A stretch of DNA of 64,000 nucleotides from Norana najaformis. Lineage: Eukaryota; Annelida; Clitellata; Crassiclitellata; Hormogastridae. The position numbers were made by a program, and so were the translations under genes. This document shows, piece after piece, positions 34,467-45,404 of this stretch. The stretch's first letter is position 1, and each line of letters opens with the position of its first letter. The notes below the pieces were generated by a model. The model was not told where the DNA came from, searched no databases, and was given only the letters and a program-made list of their open reading frames with translations. The stretch is from NCBI GenBank assembly GCA_964023275.1, contig OZ029914.1:33301351-33365350 (forward strand), given 5' to 3'.

Positions 34467-34808
34467 ATGGGTCAAGGAGCCACACCGCCTGTCGAAGGTC
34501 AGCCGGCGGGTCGAGGTCGAGGAGACGTCGATGCTCGGGTCAGTGAAGCCCACGACGCAGGCGCCTTCGAAGCAGACGAAGACGGCGATGAAGAGGAGGG
34601 AGTTGGTGGTGCTGGATGTTCGTCCGATCCACACCGGAAGTTCTTGCGCTCCATCGAAGAAACGCCCACAGAACGCTCTACACTTACGCGACCGCTAACT
34701 CAGGGTTGCTTCTTCACCTCGGCGCTTAAAGACAAGATCACGAGATTCGGAGGTGCAGCTATTCGACCTGTTTCCAGTGTGCCAGCCTGGACGCCACAGC
34801 AGCTCTAG
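34467..34808 (+). CDS. GC-rich ORF with polyA signal nearby, uncertain
   Basis: A GC-rich island sits in AT-rich DNA. The frame from ATG 34467 gives a Gly/Asp/Glu-rich N-half (EADEDGDEEEGVGGAG), then SDPHRKFLRSIEETPTERS and ITRFGGAAIRPVSSVP, ending PQQL stop at 34808. aacaataaataat, with AATAAA, follows within 60 nt. A second overlapping frame (to 34698) is also open, with KRRELVVLDVRPIHTG. I cannot choose between them by eye. It may be a terminal exon after 33458-33708. Confidence 0.3.
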   Translation: MGQGATPPVEGQPAGRGRGDVDARVSEAHDAGAFEADEDGDEEEGVGGAGCSSDPHRKFLRSIEETPTERSTLTRPLTQGCFFTSALKDKITRFGGAAIRPVSSVPAWTPQQL

Positions 34809-34859
34809 TTGCTCCAGCAACAATAGATTTGTTTCATAATTGAAGTGACGAAACAATAA

Positions 34860-37040
34860 ATAATAATAATGCCGTTCCTGATTTCAACATGGCTTGTCAA
34901 AGTAACGTGTCAGCAGCGGTTATGTAACCCTGTTTAAAACAATAATACTTTGAATCCCAATGAATAAATTACGAATGAATATCGTCCTGACTAAATTTAA
35001 GCTTCAAATTTGGACTTAGGGCCTACATGCACTGTTAAATATTTGTGAAATAAGGAGATTTTACGAGAAATGCGGTATTCTAATGTTTCATAGACAGTAA
35101 TGAAAATTAAAGCCTAATTAAAGTCTGACACAACTGTGGTTCATGCATTCCGCGCATGCGTATGTTAACCTAAAAGTTTTTAAAACTAAAGATTGCATCA
35201 CCTCAAAAGGTTAATAAAAGCTACATAAATCGGCTCACAAAAGGGTAGGTTGACATCAATTAACAGAAAAAAGGAACTGACATAAAACCACTTGCAAGAA
35301 AAATTATGGGAGGTTTGGAAATTAAATTTTTGTTTTGCTCTTTTATTAAGCACAAACATTTTTCTAACTTGTTATTCCCCATTTTAAATGATCTTCTTCT
35401 TTCCACTACTTTCCCTGCTCTGTTGTTCTGTTGAGCTAAAAAGTTGATGAACTTTTTAGTCCCCGTGGTTCTTTGATCATTTTTTCACACCCGTACATTT
35501 ACAATTAGCTTATATTTTCATTATATTTGCAACTTTCCTTGTTTTTTTCAGCACATTTTTTTACTTTTCATTCAATGAGGGTATAATTGTAAAAGTTTGG
35601 GAAGTTCTTTCCGGTGACCCCTCGCTAGACACGGCCCTGTACATACATAAAGGCTAAGAGCTAAGGAATCAGGCAGCTGACAGCCTAAGCTATGAATCCG
35701 TTCACAGGATGCATATGATTCGTGTCGTCTGCTTCCCAGACTGCCACACGGCCAAGAATAAGAAGCAAGAGCAATATAATTTTATCGCTGACTCGCCAGA
35801 AGTAGAGCGGCAAGCCAAGCACTGACATATTTAGACCCGTCTATCGATCTTATGTCTGACTGTGACTTCCTTTCTATATTAAAATAAAGCCAGCCGCCCG
35901 CTGCTTCCGGACGGAATAGAATAACATAACGCGGAATAGTACATTAGAATAATACAATAGAATTTGTGGTATAATTCACTACGTGTCTCTATCTTCCTTC
36001 CGTCTGAGCCACAATACGGAAAACGCCCTCGTCTAATGGGACTCCGTGACGGCTTTAGCGGGGCGTTAAATGCGGAGTCCGTGGGCGGCCAGAGTTATGG
36101 GGTCCCGGGAGAGACATCGGTCGTGAGTGGGGAAGGGTGGAGGGGCCTTCGACCCCGTCGTTTGAATGGGCTCGCATGTAAATTCGACGAATCCTTTGTC
36201 ACTGCAGGACGAAATGGAGTGCTTGGGAGAAGGAAGAGGAACGAGGCACAGATGGAAGGGCAGACTGTAGAGACAGCGGTAGCGAAAACGGATGGATGGA
36301 AACACCGAGGAAGGCAGTGGATAAGCCGCTTGAAGTGAAGAGGACACAGTGGAAAGCATAAATAGACTGACAGATGGAGGAAAGAAGGACATATTGAATG
36401 ACATATCCATCTACGGAGGATGGAAGGAAGGAAGAAAGCAGGAAGGGAGGAAGGACGGGAAGAAAGGAAGGAAGGAGGGAGGAAAGGAGGAAGGAAAGGA
36501 AGAAAGCAAAGATGGCTGGATGGAGGAAGAAAGGATCAGGAAGAAAGCAGAAGTTTGTAGAACTAATGATGGACGAATTGATGAACGCCAAAGAAGGATG
36601 GACTGATGGATACACGAATGGAAGGCAGTACTGACGGATGTGCACAAGGACGTGCTGGTCGACCGTTTAATCGGAATGGGAGAGAGAGAGAGGGAAGTGC
36701 CCACCCCAGAATGAAGGGCTGAGGTAGAAAGACGATGAATACAATTCGAGAAGGATATCCTGTAGGCATCAACAAATCAGACGTAGGTTTCCACCAGTCG
36801 ACATACCATGCTGGCAAACATTTCAAAGGCTTCGTCTAAAAGAAACCCCTGAAGAGTAAACATTAACTCTCCACAAGAGATAACTAATGGACGCCTTCCA
36901 CCGTCGCTTATCCTTAAATCTTTCGAATGGAGAAAAAGAAAGTATCCAGCCTTTGAATACCAAGAGCACATGGCGAACGGTTAACGGTCTCTCAGCGCTA
37001 CAGCTTTCGGGATTCTGTTCTAATATCCTGTTCTAATATC
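34860..37040. other. Unassigned, with purine-rich satellite
   Basis: No exon is supported. About 36415-36500 is a (GGAA/GGAG)n purine tract flanked by gatgg-type repeats, and ORFs over it are artefacts. Just before the LINE, tcctgttctaatatcctg is tandemly repeated (about 37017-37046). Confidence 0.5.
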
Positions 37041-37058
37041 CTGTTCTTATGAACCGAA

Positions 37059-39109
37059 TATTGGTGGAGGAATTGCAGTCAGGGACAAGTGTGGCAGGAT
37101 ACTACAGGATCCCAATGACATCAGGAGTCGTTGGAAAGATTATGTGGAGGAATTATATATGGGCAACTGCAACCGCGGGGTTCTCCAGGAAGAGTGCACA
37201 CCAGATGACAGGGATGATGTTACTGGACCTGATGTGATGAAGGAGGAGGCAGAGTTCGACCGTACGTACGGAACGTACGCTATTTTTTCTGCTGAAATGC
37301 GTACCGTACGCGTACGCTATTTTTTGGCTAAATTAATAAATAGCGTACGCTAATTTTTCTGCATTACGTGTTAGTCGAAATATTTTTTTTATTATAGAAT
37401 TAACAAAGAATAACAAAAATTAAAAATTAAAGAATGGAAAACGTTTTAAAACAATTCCGTGAACGACGAGAAAATGACGAGAAAAAAATGTGACGTCACG
37501 AGAAGCAACTAATATTAAAGGCTGCTCATACGTACGGAATACAAACGTACCGTACGGCGTACGCTATTATTTTTAGTAAATTACGTACCGTACGCGTACG
37601 CTATCTTCTGCCCTAACGTACGGTCGAACTTTGGGAGGAGGTAATGGCGGCCATTAATGAAATGAAAAACAATAAAGCTGAGGGGATTGATAACATACCG
37701 ATTGAGTTGCTTAAGAACCTAGGAGAAAAGGCAATGGCAGAATTGGTAAGAATATGTCAGGACATCTACAACACTGGAGCATGGCCAGAGGATTTCTTGC
37801 AGACCATTTTGATCCCGCTCAAAAAGAAACCAAATGCAACAGCATGCGAGGACCATCGAACTATCAGTCTTCTCACTCATGCATCCAAGATCATTTTACG
37901 AATTCTCACAAAAAGGATACAAGCTAAGACAGAAGCAACTGGCTTTCTAGGAGAGGATCAATTTGGGTTCATGAAGGGTAGAGGAACAAGAGATGCAATT
38001 GGAGCCTTGAGGGTACTAGCAGAAAGAAATCTCCAACATGGTCAGGACATTTACGTATGCTTTGTGGATTACTAGAAGGCATTTGATCGAGTAGACTGGA
38101 GGAAGTTAATGCATGCACTTACACGACTGGGTGTGGACTGGAAAGACAGAAGGCTTATAGGAAACCTGTACATGGGCCAGAAAGTAAGGATAAGAATCGA
38201 AGGAGAATACTCGGAGCCTGGAAAAATAGGTAGAGGAGTGAGACAGGGTTGCCCACTTTCACCACTGCTTTTCAATATATACATTGAAGAACTTATAAGA
38301 GAGGCATTGGAGGACATGACAGAGGAAATAAAGGTGGGGGGGGCAGGTTGCTGAATGCTCTGAGGTTTGCAGACGATCAGGCGATGTTGGCGGGCAGTCA
38401 GGAGGGTTTACAGAGAATGATGGACCGGCTGAATAGTGTCTCGACGGAATATGAAATGAAAATAAACATCAAAAAGACAAAGGTTATGAAGATAAGTAAA
38501 AAAGAGGTAACGACAGTCAGGATCACTATAAATGGTGAAGAAATAGAACAGGTCGGGGAATTCTGCTACCTGGGTAGTGTGGTTACACAAGATGCGAAAT
38601 GCCATGCTGAAATAAAAAGGAGAATAGCTATGGGAAAGGACGCATTCTGTAAAAGGAGGGAACTAATGAGAGGGAAACTAAATCGGAACCTGAAGAAACG
38701 ACTGGTGAAAACCTTGGTTTGGAGCGTGGTTCTGTATGGATCAGAAACATGGACTCTAAGAAAGGAAGACATCAGAAGATTGGAAGCATTTGAGATGTGG
38801 ATATGGCGCAGGATGGAGAGAGTCAGCTGGACGGAGCACATTACAAATGAGGAGATACTGCAAAGAGTAGAGGAAGAAAGATCTTTGGTGGGAACAATTA
38901 GAAGTCGACAGAGGAAATGGATTGGCCACATAATGAGAGGGGACTCACTCGTAAGAACTATTATCGAGGGAAGAATGGAGGGACGAAAAACAAGAGGAAG
39001 ACCTAGACAGATGTTGCTGGACTGGATGATCACGGATGGATATAGCGGACTGAAAAGAGATACTCAGCACCGTGAAGAATGGCGCCATTGGACGTATGAA
39101 CCTGCCTAA
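37059..39109 (+). pseudogene. LINE RT ORF, broken by MITE, stop and frameshift
   Basis: RT coding runs IGGGIAVRDKCGRIL to DVMKEE, then resumes after the MITE as VMAAINEMKNNKAEG. The frame is the same on both sides once 392 bp (element plus one TSD) are removed. A TAG at 38073 interrupts the catalytic block between VCFVDY and KAFDRVDW. An eight-G run at 38335-38342 shifts the frame before [12 protein letters not shown]. The last segment continues to YEPA stop at 39109, with [12 protein letters not shown] and [11 protein letters not shown]. Confidence 0.9.
37250..37633. mobile_element. 384-bp hAT-type MITE, palindromic CGTACG-rich
   Basis: The terminal inverted repeats are CA(G/A)AGTTCGACCGTACGT, 18 bp with one mismatch, starting like the hAT consensus CAGRG. 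The flanks are a perfect 8-bp duplication, GGAGGAGG, at 37242-37249 and 37634-37641. hAT elements make 8-bp duplications. The subterminal regions repeat cgtacgctattttt. No coding sequence, so it is non-autonomous. Confidence 0.88.
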
Positions 39110-39284
39110 AGGGCAGAGAACCACAAGAAGAAGAAGATGAACTGTAGCAGCTCTCGTTTTTAAGTGTCAGGCCTACCTTTTGTAAATGATCAATTAAACT
39201 GTCTTATTTTGTAATTAACTGACTGACTGACTTACTTACTGACTTACTGACTGACTGACTGACAATGACTTGCATTACACTTGG

Positions 39285-39311
39285 AAGTGTGTGTGTGTGT
39301 GTGTGTGTGTG
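39285..39311. repeat. (GT)n microsatellite
   Basis: About 13 pure GT units. A short actg-type array precedes it (39217-39262). Confidence 0.95.
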
Positions 39312-39539
39312 GCGTGGTTGTCCAGATCCAACAGCCAGAGAAAAGCATTGGAACAGTTAGCATCCACCAAAGCCAACTCAACTGTAAATTGTTAAGTCCA
39401 CTCGGGTCAGCTAGACCGAAGGACAGACAATGATGAGACTCGGCGATTAAACGCCCTGATAACCTTTTCTTGGACTCACATTCCTCAAATTCGTGCATAA
39501 GACGCACCCAGATTTGAACCGCGCACACTGCAGCGCTTA

Positions 39540-39960
39540 GAAGGTGCTTCGTTTCAAGAATTATTATTATATGTTATTAATTAGAAACTTCTATTGAGTC
39601 GGTGTCTAATGCACTAGGCATCAACCGATGGCGCACCAAATTCAAGCCCCAGTCAAGTAAATATCCCGAAAGTCAGTCCACTGAAACAGAGAGGCAGCCT
39701 AGGGTGGATAAGCCGACTGGAAAAGGAAAGTCTTAAGTTGAGCACGAAATGACACAAGAGACTGAGCATAACTGACACATGCAGGGAGAGAATTCCAAAA
39801 TTTAGGTGAAGCAACCGAAAAAGCTCGTTCATCCAGAACAGTTCTAGTTATCGGCACAACCAGAGAGAGGCATTCAGATGACCTGGTTGAATAATAACAA
39901 GTTTGAGGAATGTGGGCCGATTTCAGAATTCAGTTAACAGGTAAGATGTCTAATGTAAAA
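39540..39960 (-). mobile_element. LINE 3' end (CR1/L2-like)
   Basis: The minus strand reads TRTVLDERAFSVASPKFWNS, then FRAQLKTFLFQSAYPRL, the ORF2 C-terminal signature. Its 3' end (gatgcctagtgcattagaca...ctaattaata) is also found as an isolated tail at 17995, 18760 and 29745. Confidence 0.8.
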
Positions 39961-41215
39961 TAACAATAGTCAACAGATTTCGCACGTGACAGGAACCTTC
40001 AGTTACTGAAAGATACGAAGTAATACACTTCTGTGTTGCCGAAGTTGCATGGGATGGTGTGTTGGTATTCAATCAACACAGCACGCCCTAACTGTAATCA
40101 CTGCACAGGCTTCCTGTCAAACAAACAGTTCAAAATGTTTCTCACAGTTTCTGAAGTGTCGCAATTACATGTAAATCAACGGCTCTGTCATTCTTCGTTG
40201 CTCAGCTCTCGAACACTGACTCGTGCCATGTGTCATTGACTCGTGCCATGTGTCATTGACTCGTGCCATGTGTCATTGACTCGTGCCATGTGTCATTGAC
40301 TCGTGCCATGACCCACGGGCAGTCTGGGTGGGAGGTTCAAAGTTCTGGAACAAATTTCAGAACTCTGGACCAACCGTCTGTTTCTGCTGTCTACTCCTCC
40401 AGCTCTCATGCGTCATTCGGTTTCTGATTAAAATCTCATCTTTTTCCTTACTGTTTATTCGCCTTATCCGTCTTTTTGACTGTCTGGCTCCTTGAATTGC
40501 ATCGTGAATCTGCCCACAGCATCTTGATTACTGACTGAGCCATAGCTCTGGAGTCACAACAGATGGGTACCTCGCGAAGGATACAGAACTAATACTACAT
40601 CTTATTAATCAATCCTTAATCCCCGTATCCCGTATTCTAGCCTCTCTGGCTCCTTGAGTTGTTGCAGCATCATTCATTTCAGGGGATCATGCCAACTAAC
40701 TGAGGCATTACTAACAGCGCTAGTGACGTCTATGTATTAAATGAGATTCATTTCAGAGACACTGCTGGAGTTATCACAACTGTATCTTTGAAAGTAATAA
40801 GACATATGAACATAATTGTATTTCTATGGGCACGCAAGGGCGGATCCAGAGCATGGCCCTGAAACTGGTTAAGGTTGCCTATTAAACTTGGAAAGTAAAA
40901 AAGGTCGCAAAACTGGAAATTAAAAAGTAATGAAAAATTAGAAATTAAAATGACTATAAAACGGGAAAAATATGATCATAAAAACAAGGAAACTAGCAAA
41001 AAGGTCTTGAAAAGCTGCGATAAAGGTCGTCCATAAAAGCAAACTTTCTCTACAGGTAACAAAACCCGGAATGGTAAAAATGGCGAAGTTAAGAACGACG
41101 TTGCTCACTTCATCCCTTTCTTGTAAACGTCTGGATCAGCCACTGCAGTGGGCTAATGTTATAATGTTATAAGCGGCTAATGTTATAATGTAGTACAGTA
41201 ATTGCAGTATTGCCC
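39961..41215. other. Unassigned, includes 20-bp minisatellite
   Basis: Apart from the minisatellite at 40221-40310, nothing recognisable was found. Confidence 0.4.
40221..40310. repeat. Perfect 20-bp minisatellite, 4.5 copies
   Basis: tcgtgccatgtgtcattgac repeated four times without a mismatch, plus tcgtgccatg. Perfect identity suggests recent expansion. Confidence 0.95.
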
Positions 41216-41401
41216 TTAAGAGAATTTTGCATAAATCTGGTCGTACAAACTGAGTTTCTGTAAAGCGCCTCTTACCCTCGGGAACTCAGACGACTGAAGC
41301 AGGACCTGGTGGACTGCGCAATGCAGTAGGTTTTGCATCCGTTGTGCTTTTAGCTCACATCTCTTCCGATCAAACAGGAGACGTCCAGTGAATTTCCTCT
41401 C
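41216..41401 (-). CDS. Putative 3'-terminal exon, 61 codons
   Basis: Family not recognised. A long pyrimidine tract and cttgaacag precede GAG AGG at 41401 in phase 0. The open frame is rich in charged helix: RKFTGRLLFDRKRCELKAQR, NLLHCAVHQVLLQSSEFPR and LSLYDQIYAKFS, then TAA. After EFPR comes GTAAGAG, a possible internal donor, so the exon could end there instead. The upstream exon is not identified; an ORF at 41508-41705 (MSLGRRFLSRKLVLIARC) is a weak candidate. Confidence 0.4.
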   Translation of the reverse strand, partial: ERKFTGRLLFDRKRCELKAQRMQNLLHCAVHQVLLQSSEFPRVRGALQKLSLYDQIYAKFS

Positions 41402-41859
41402 CTGTTCAAGCGGAATGAATTGAAGCGGTAGAAAAGTTGAAAAACAGACACCAGCCGACTTTTCCATCACGACAGGACAGGTCCAGCCTTTTGGAGCAGA
41501 TATGAGTTCAACCTGCCACGTTTGCGATATGCAACCACGGGAAACAGTACATCAGCTTCATCGTTTTACTACTACAAGATTCTCTACATTTAGCATATTT
41601 CTGATCGCAGGTTGTTGATAACCGTGTAGTACTAGGATGATCGTCAGAGGCGCAACGAGCGATGAGGACTAGCTTTCGGGAGAGAAACCTTCGTCCCAAA
41701 CTCATTGATTTCGACGACGAACATAGACATGTGTGATAATCGTCACCTGCGCCGCATAACTGGTTTCACACGATGAAATCGCCCATCCGAAGCCAGCTAT
41801 CTCTGTTGAAAATCGCTTATCCCTTTAGCGGTGAATAGGAAGGTAGCGGTCGTGGGCAA

Positions 41860-42330
41860 AGCAGAAATCAATTATCGTCCAAACTCGCCGGATGCAACGC
41901 AAGCTTCAGCGGACGGTGTGGTACCATGGACACACGACAACTCGGCCGTTGACTGTAATGGTATTCGGCGCCACAAATCCCGCCTGCGCCAGCAAGCTCT
42001 CCGTAAACGATCTTCACCGATCCCTCCTGTCACCAGGGGGCGTCCTTTTCCGACGCACTGGCGCATGCGTGTGCAGCGTTGCTTGAAGGCTGCGCAATCC
42101 TTTGTCCCACATTCCGTCGCCTCGGTGGACGAGGAGCGCCAGGATTGATTGGCGATCTGCGTAGGTGACGTCATGCGCTTGTGTGGACCGGCTTAGCTGG
42201 GACAACAAACACGAGGCACGTTGGACAAGCGGCAACAAGGGCTGTGGCGCGAAAACAGCCAGTGCGCGCTCTGGCGGCAGAGGCGGGAGCTAGGGCTTGC
42301 GTGCAAGATCAATAATTCGATGATCAGCTT
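41860..42330. promoter_or_regulatory. GC-rich, CpG-containing island with CRE
   Basis: Higher GC and more CpG than the surroundings, with tgacgtca at about 42167-42174 (CRE/ATF palindrome). It could serve a gene on either side. Overlapping ORFs on both strands here are common in GC-rich DNA and are not called. Confidence 0.35.
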
Positions 42331-42347
42331 CTGTCTTCCGACTGCAG

Positions 42348-42560
42348 GGGACTCCCATCCGACAGTCGGTTGCTTCGGCAGCGACTGCGGCTACTCTTGA
42401 TATGGCAATTGTGTCGGCAGTTGACTCGAACTCACTGCCATCCAGAACGTCATCGTCATCGACTCCTGGCTACACGTCAAACGTCCCTGGCTCATTCACC
42501 ATGACAACGTACAACGATGGACAGAATAACACAACGACCATGACAGTGAATATGTTTTGA
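42348..42560 (+). CDS. Putative 3'-terminal exon, Ser/Thr-rich
   Basis: Family not recognised. The acceptor is tcttccgactgcag; from GGG at 42348, 70 codons are open to TGA 42558-42560. The peptide starts GTPIRQSVASAATAATLDMA, then SNSLPSRTSSSSTPGYTSN, and ends NTTTMTVNMF. The composition resembles disordered tails of regulatory proteins. An in-frame TGA just upstream fits an exon start here. No AATAAA was seen soon after the stop. Confidence 0.4.
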   Translation, partial: GTPIRQSVASAATAATLDMAIVSAVDSNSLPSRTSSSSTPGYTSNVPGSFTMTTYNDGQNNTTTMTVNMF

Positions 42561-42569
42561 CGACACTGC

Positions 42570-42722
42570 ACATAAAAACAACGACGACGACGACAACTAC
42601 AACAACAACAATATCAACAACAATATCAACAGCAATATCAACAACAATATCAACAGCAATAACAACAACAATATCAACAACAATAACAACAACAATATCA
42701 ACAACAATAACAACAAGTACAA
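42570..42722. repeat. (AAC/ATC)n repeat
   Basis: Array of aacaacaatatc-type units; gives Thr/Ile-rich or Val-rich ORF artefacts. Confidence 0.95.
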
Positions 42723-43259
42723 CTGCTACTGCTACTTCTACCGCTACAATAACTTTACCACTCAACTCCAACTCCGATTACTATTAGTATAGGCTACTTT
42801 GTGTGAAAAGGTGAAATCAACGTAGATAACATTGTGTGTAACCTCGAAGACAATCATGTTCGACAATGAATGCATCCTCTTTAAATCCAATGCGTCTTAG
42901 GCCCTCTATTTCCCCATATGGTATAGCTTGCCTTAACTTAACGTTCGTATCTGTAGCAGTATTAATTATTCTTCCACCAACTCCCTCGCGAGAAGGAAGA
43001 GGAGGAGGCCTCGGCTGTTGATGACATCGATACTTTGATAGAGCGCCAGATGATAACTTGCGCTATACTAGTCAGATATCAGATATCAGTAAATTCCCGA
43101 TCGATCAATCAATCGATTCAATCCAATCGCATTGGCGATTGAGTGACAGCTTTCGCAGATAGCATCGAATAGTCAGCCGAAGAGATTCTACTACAGAAAA
43201 ACACGACAGTCGCACGACTTGGCTTCTTGAACAGTTCATGATTTTTGACTGCGATTTCG

Positions 43260-43340
43260 ACATGAAGCGACCAACGACTGATGTCTTGGGCATTGTAATA
43301 ACGGCGTTATAGAAGTCTTTAGATTAGATTAGACTTTGCA
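43260..43340 (+). repeat. Short dispersed 3'-end family
   Basis: The motif gcgttatagaagt followed by agattagatta also appears at about 9960-10005 and 31230-31262, and reversed at about 60495-60535. It looks like the 3' end of a SINE or LINE family. Confidence 0.55.
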
Positions 43341-43384
43341 TCACTTCAATAGGCGCCAATCGCCACAACGACCTCAGCTTTACA

Positions 43385-43890
43385 CACAACGTCCACTCCC
43401 AAATAGACCTCCGTTTTACACCCATCCCATAAACCTCCCCTCTACACTGTACCCCAAATAGACCACCTCTTACCGTTCACAAATATAGACCTCCCCTTTG
43501 CACCTCCCCCAAATAACTATGCCACTCCCGTACTCGGGTGGAGCAAATCCTAAGCCTGGATATTTTAAGAAGGACGACCCTGATCATCTTCTGTTATGAA
43601 ACAGGGTCGTTAAATAGCAACTACACGCACCTTCCCCGAATAGATTTACCCTCTGATTTAAAAACCAACTGAGGTCTATTTGAAGGACCACTGTCCTTAA
43701 CAGACCTCCCTGCTCACCCTTCCTGGTAAAAAAGACCTCCTCTCTGACCCTTCCCCTTAAACAGACCTCCCTTCTGCACCTCCCCCAACTAGAACCCCCT
43801 CTGCGACGTCCCCAAACTAGACCGTGCATCCAAACCATTTCCCAAACAGACCACCCTCTGCACCGTTCCCATATCGACCTCCCATTTGCA
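43385..43890. repeat. Degenerate pyrimidine-rich minisatellite
   Basis: Many imperfect units of the form ccaaatagacctcccctctgcacc, about 25-45 bp apart. Spacing varies. Confidence 0.8.
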
Positions 43891-44397
43891 CCGATCGCCC
43901 TCTGGGTCCAGGGCTACAGCGGGTAGCTGTGCACACAAACACGCGCCATAGAAGTTCGCCATCGAAGACAAATACAACACGCGCCGTCCTCCTCCTCCCC
44001 TCCCCCTCCTCTCCTCGTATCGACGACTATAGATTTGCGGCAGCCAGCGGCTAGCCAGTGCAAACAACGCTGAGCAAACAGACGCCGCTTGGATTACGCC
44101 CAACCTGCTGAAATACAATCGTCCGAAACCAGCAGCAGAGTGGGGAACCAGCGTCGCCGTGACAGCGCATGAAGGGCTTTGCCGAAGCAACGTCGAAATT
44201 CGATAGCGCCAGCAAACGTACTGGCTCGATATTTCTGTATGCGAGGAAAAATTCGAAATGCTGGTCGAATGACCACCGGCAGGTGTGGGTTAGCACCACA
44301 ACACCGCGCTTTTACTCTTGCAAAAATAACAAGCAGTGGAGGATCGCTTTATACATTCTGCAGCACCTAACGCAGTCACGTGGTCTTGCGTGTCCAG

Positions 44398-44583
44398 GTG
44401 AAACTGAAGCCTGAAAGAAATGAGCGGGCAGCAGCTTTGATGCCTGTAGTTCAGCAGAAACCTGTAGTTCAGCAGAAACCTGTAGTTCAGCAGAAACCTG
44501 TAGTTCAGCAGAAACCTGTAGTTCAGCAGAAACCTGTAGTTCAGCAGAAACCTGTAGTTCAGCAGAAACCTGTTCCAGAGTAA
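44398..44583 (+). CDS. Putative terminal exon with PVVQQK hexapeptide repeats
   Basis: Family not recognised. The acceptor gcgtgtccag precedes GTGAAACTG. The frame reads VKLKPERNERAAALM, then seven perfect PVVQQK units and PVPE stop. The repeat array is an 18-bp minisatellite in phase with the frame. The opposite strand is open too, as expected for an 18-bp repeat, so coding status is unproven. Confidence 0.3.
   Translation: MKLKPERNERAAALMPVVQQKPVVQQKPVVQQKPVVQQKPVVQQKPVVQQKPVVQQKPVPE
44443..44580. repeat. Perfect 18-bp minisatellite, 7 copies
   Basis: cctgtagttcagcagaaa repeated seven times exactly (44443-44568), then cctgttccagag. Confidence 0.97.
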
Positions 44584-44689
44584 AGGAGCAACGGTGGTAC
44601 GGCTTCGGAGGCTTCATGGCGAAATGAACAACTGAAACTTGGCTCTCTCGTCTCGGCTTGACCTCTGAGCTTCGCCCATGACCTGAAAC

Positions 44690-44960
44690 TGGTTCATGCT
44701 CTTAACTTCTGTATGTCTGTTTCACGCTGGCCTCTCTTTATCATCTATCTCCTTTGTATATCACATTCTATCTCAGTCTCTGTCTATCTCCCTCAACTAC
44801 ACACACACACTCTCTCCCTCCCTCTTTCTCTCCCTCTCTCCCGTCTCTCTCACTCGCTTGCTCGCTCTCTCTTATTTATACGTCTTCTGTTCGTATGTCT
44901 GTCTCCTGTTTTCATCAACACTCGCGCTCGTTCTTGGACTCTCTTCCTCGCTGGTTTTAT
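44690..44960. repeat. Pyrimidine-rich (CTCT)n tract
   Basis: Low-complexity tc/ctc stretches with acacac; overlapping ORFs in three frames are artefacts. Confidence 0.85.
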
Positions 44961-45080
44961 CTCTACTTCACCCTCTAATCATCTAATGCATCTGAATGTT
45001 TATGGGTTCCATCAAAGGCGATGAGAAATGCATCAACTGCTGACTAGCAAGGCTGTGCAGCTTACAAGGCCTACACCTCG

Positions 45081-45360
45081 CCTGGTTAGCTACATTGGTT
45101 AAAAACCAAAGCGTCAAGGCGCCTCACTTGGCCTGACACATTGATGTCACAATCGTCGCCATGGTAACTCAGATAGCCTGGTTAGCTACATTGGTTATAT
45201 AGCTTACGTCAAAGCGCCTCACTTGGCCTGACACATTGATGTCACAATCGTCGCCATGGTAACTCAGCTGGCCTGGTTAGCTACATTGGTTAAAGCGTAC
45301 GTCAAGGCGCCTCTGTGCATGAGGATGCCGGTTCGCATACCGATCGTGGCTATATTTCAG
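45081..45360 (+). mobile_element. tRNA-like SINE with tandemly amplified head (95-96 bp)
   Basis: cctggttagctacattggtt starts at 45081, 45177 and 45272. The first two units share cacttggcctgacacattga and cgccatggtaactcag. The third runs into gaggatgccggttcgcatac, a B-box-like motif, so the head contains an A-box-like tagctacattgg. Together this suggests a tRNA-derived SINE head in tandem. Confidence 0.6.
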
Positions 45361-45404
45361 AGATTAAAACTCGGGCTAGCGCGGTCCGTACACGGGGATT
45401 TTAA

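Larger units (their letters stand above)
37044..39140 (+). mobile_element. 5'-truncated RTE-like LINE with (GAA)n tail
   Basis: The body begins within the linker (DPNDIRSRWKDYVE at about 37100). RT and the C-terminal domain follow, and it ends ccacaagaagaagaagatga. It lacks the endonuclease. It shares tail type and C-terminal architecture with the 12327-15723 element but is clearly a different family. A MITE sits inside it (37250-37633). Confidence 0.88.

Noticed and set aside
36199-36704. Ser/Pro/Phe-rich minus ORFs
   Set aside because: Complement of the GGAA satellite.
41831-42238. Overlapping ORFs on both strands in the GC-rich island
   Set aside because: GC-rich DNA is poor in stops; three frames are open without splice or family support.
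45081-45360. Functional tRNA gene
   Set aside because: A- and B-box-like motifs only; no cloverleaf with a paired acceptor stem could be drawn.
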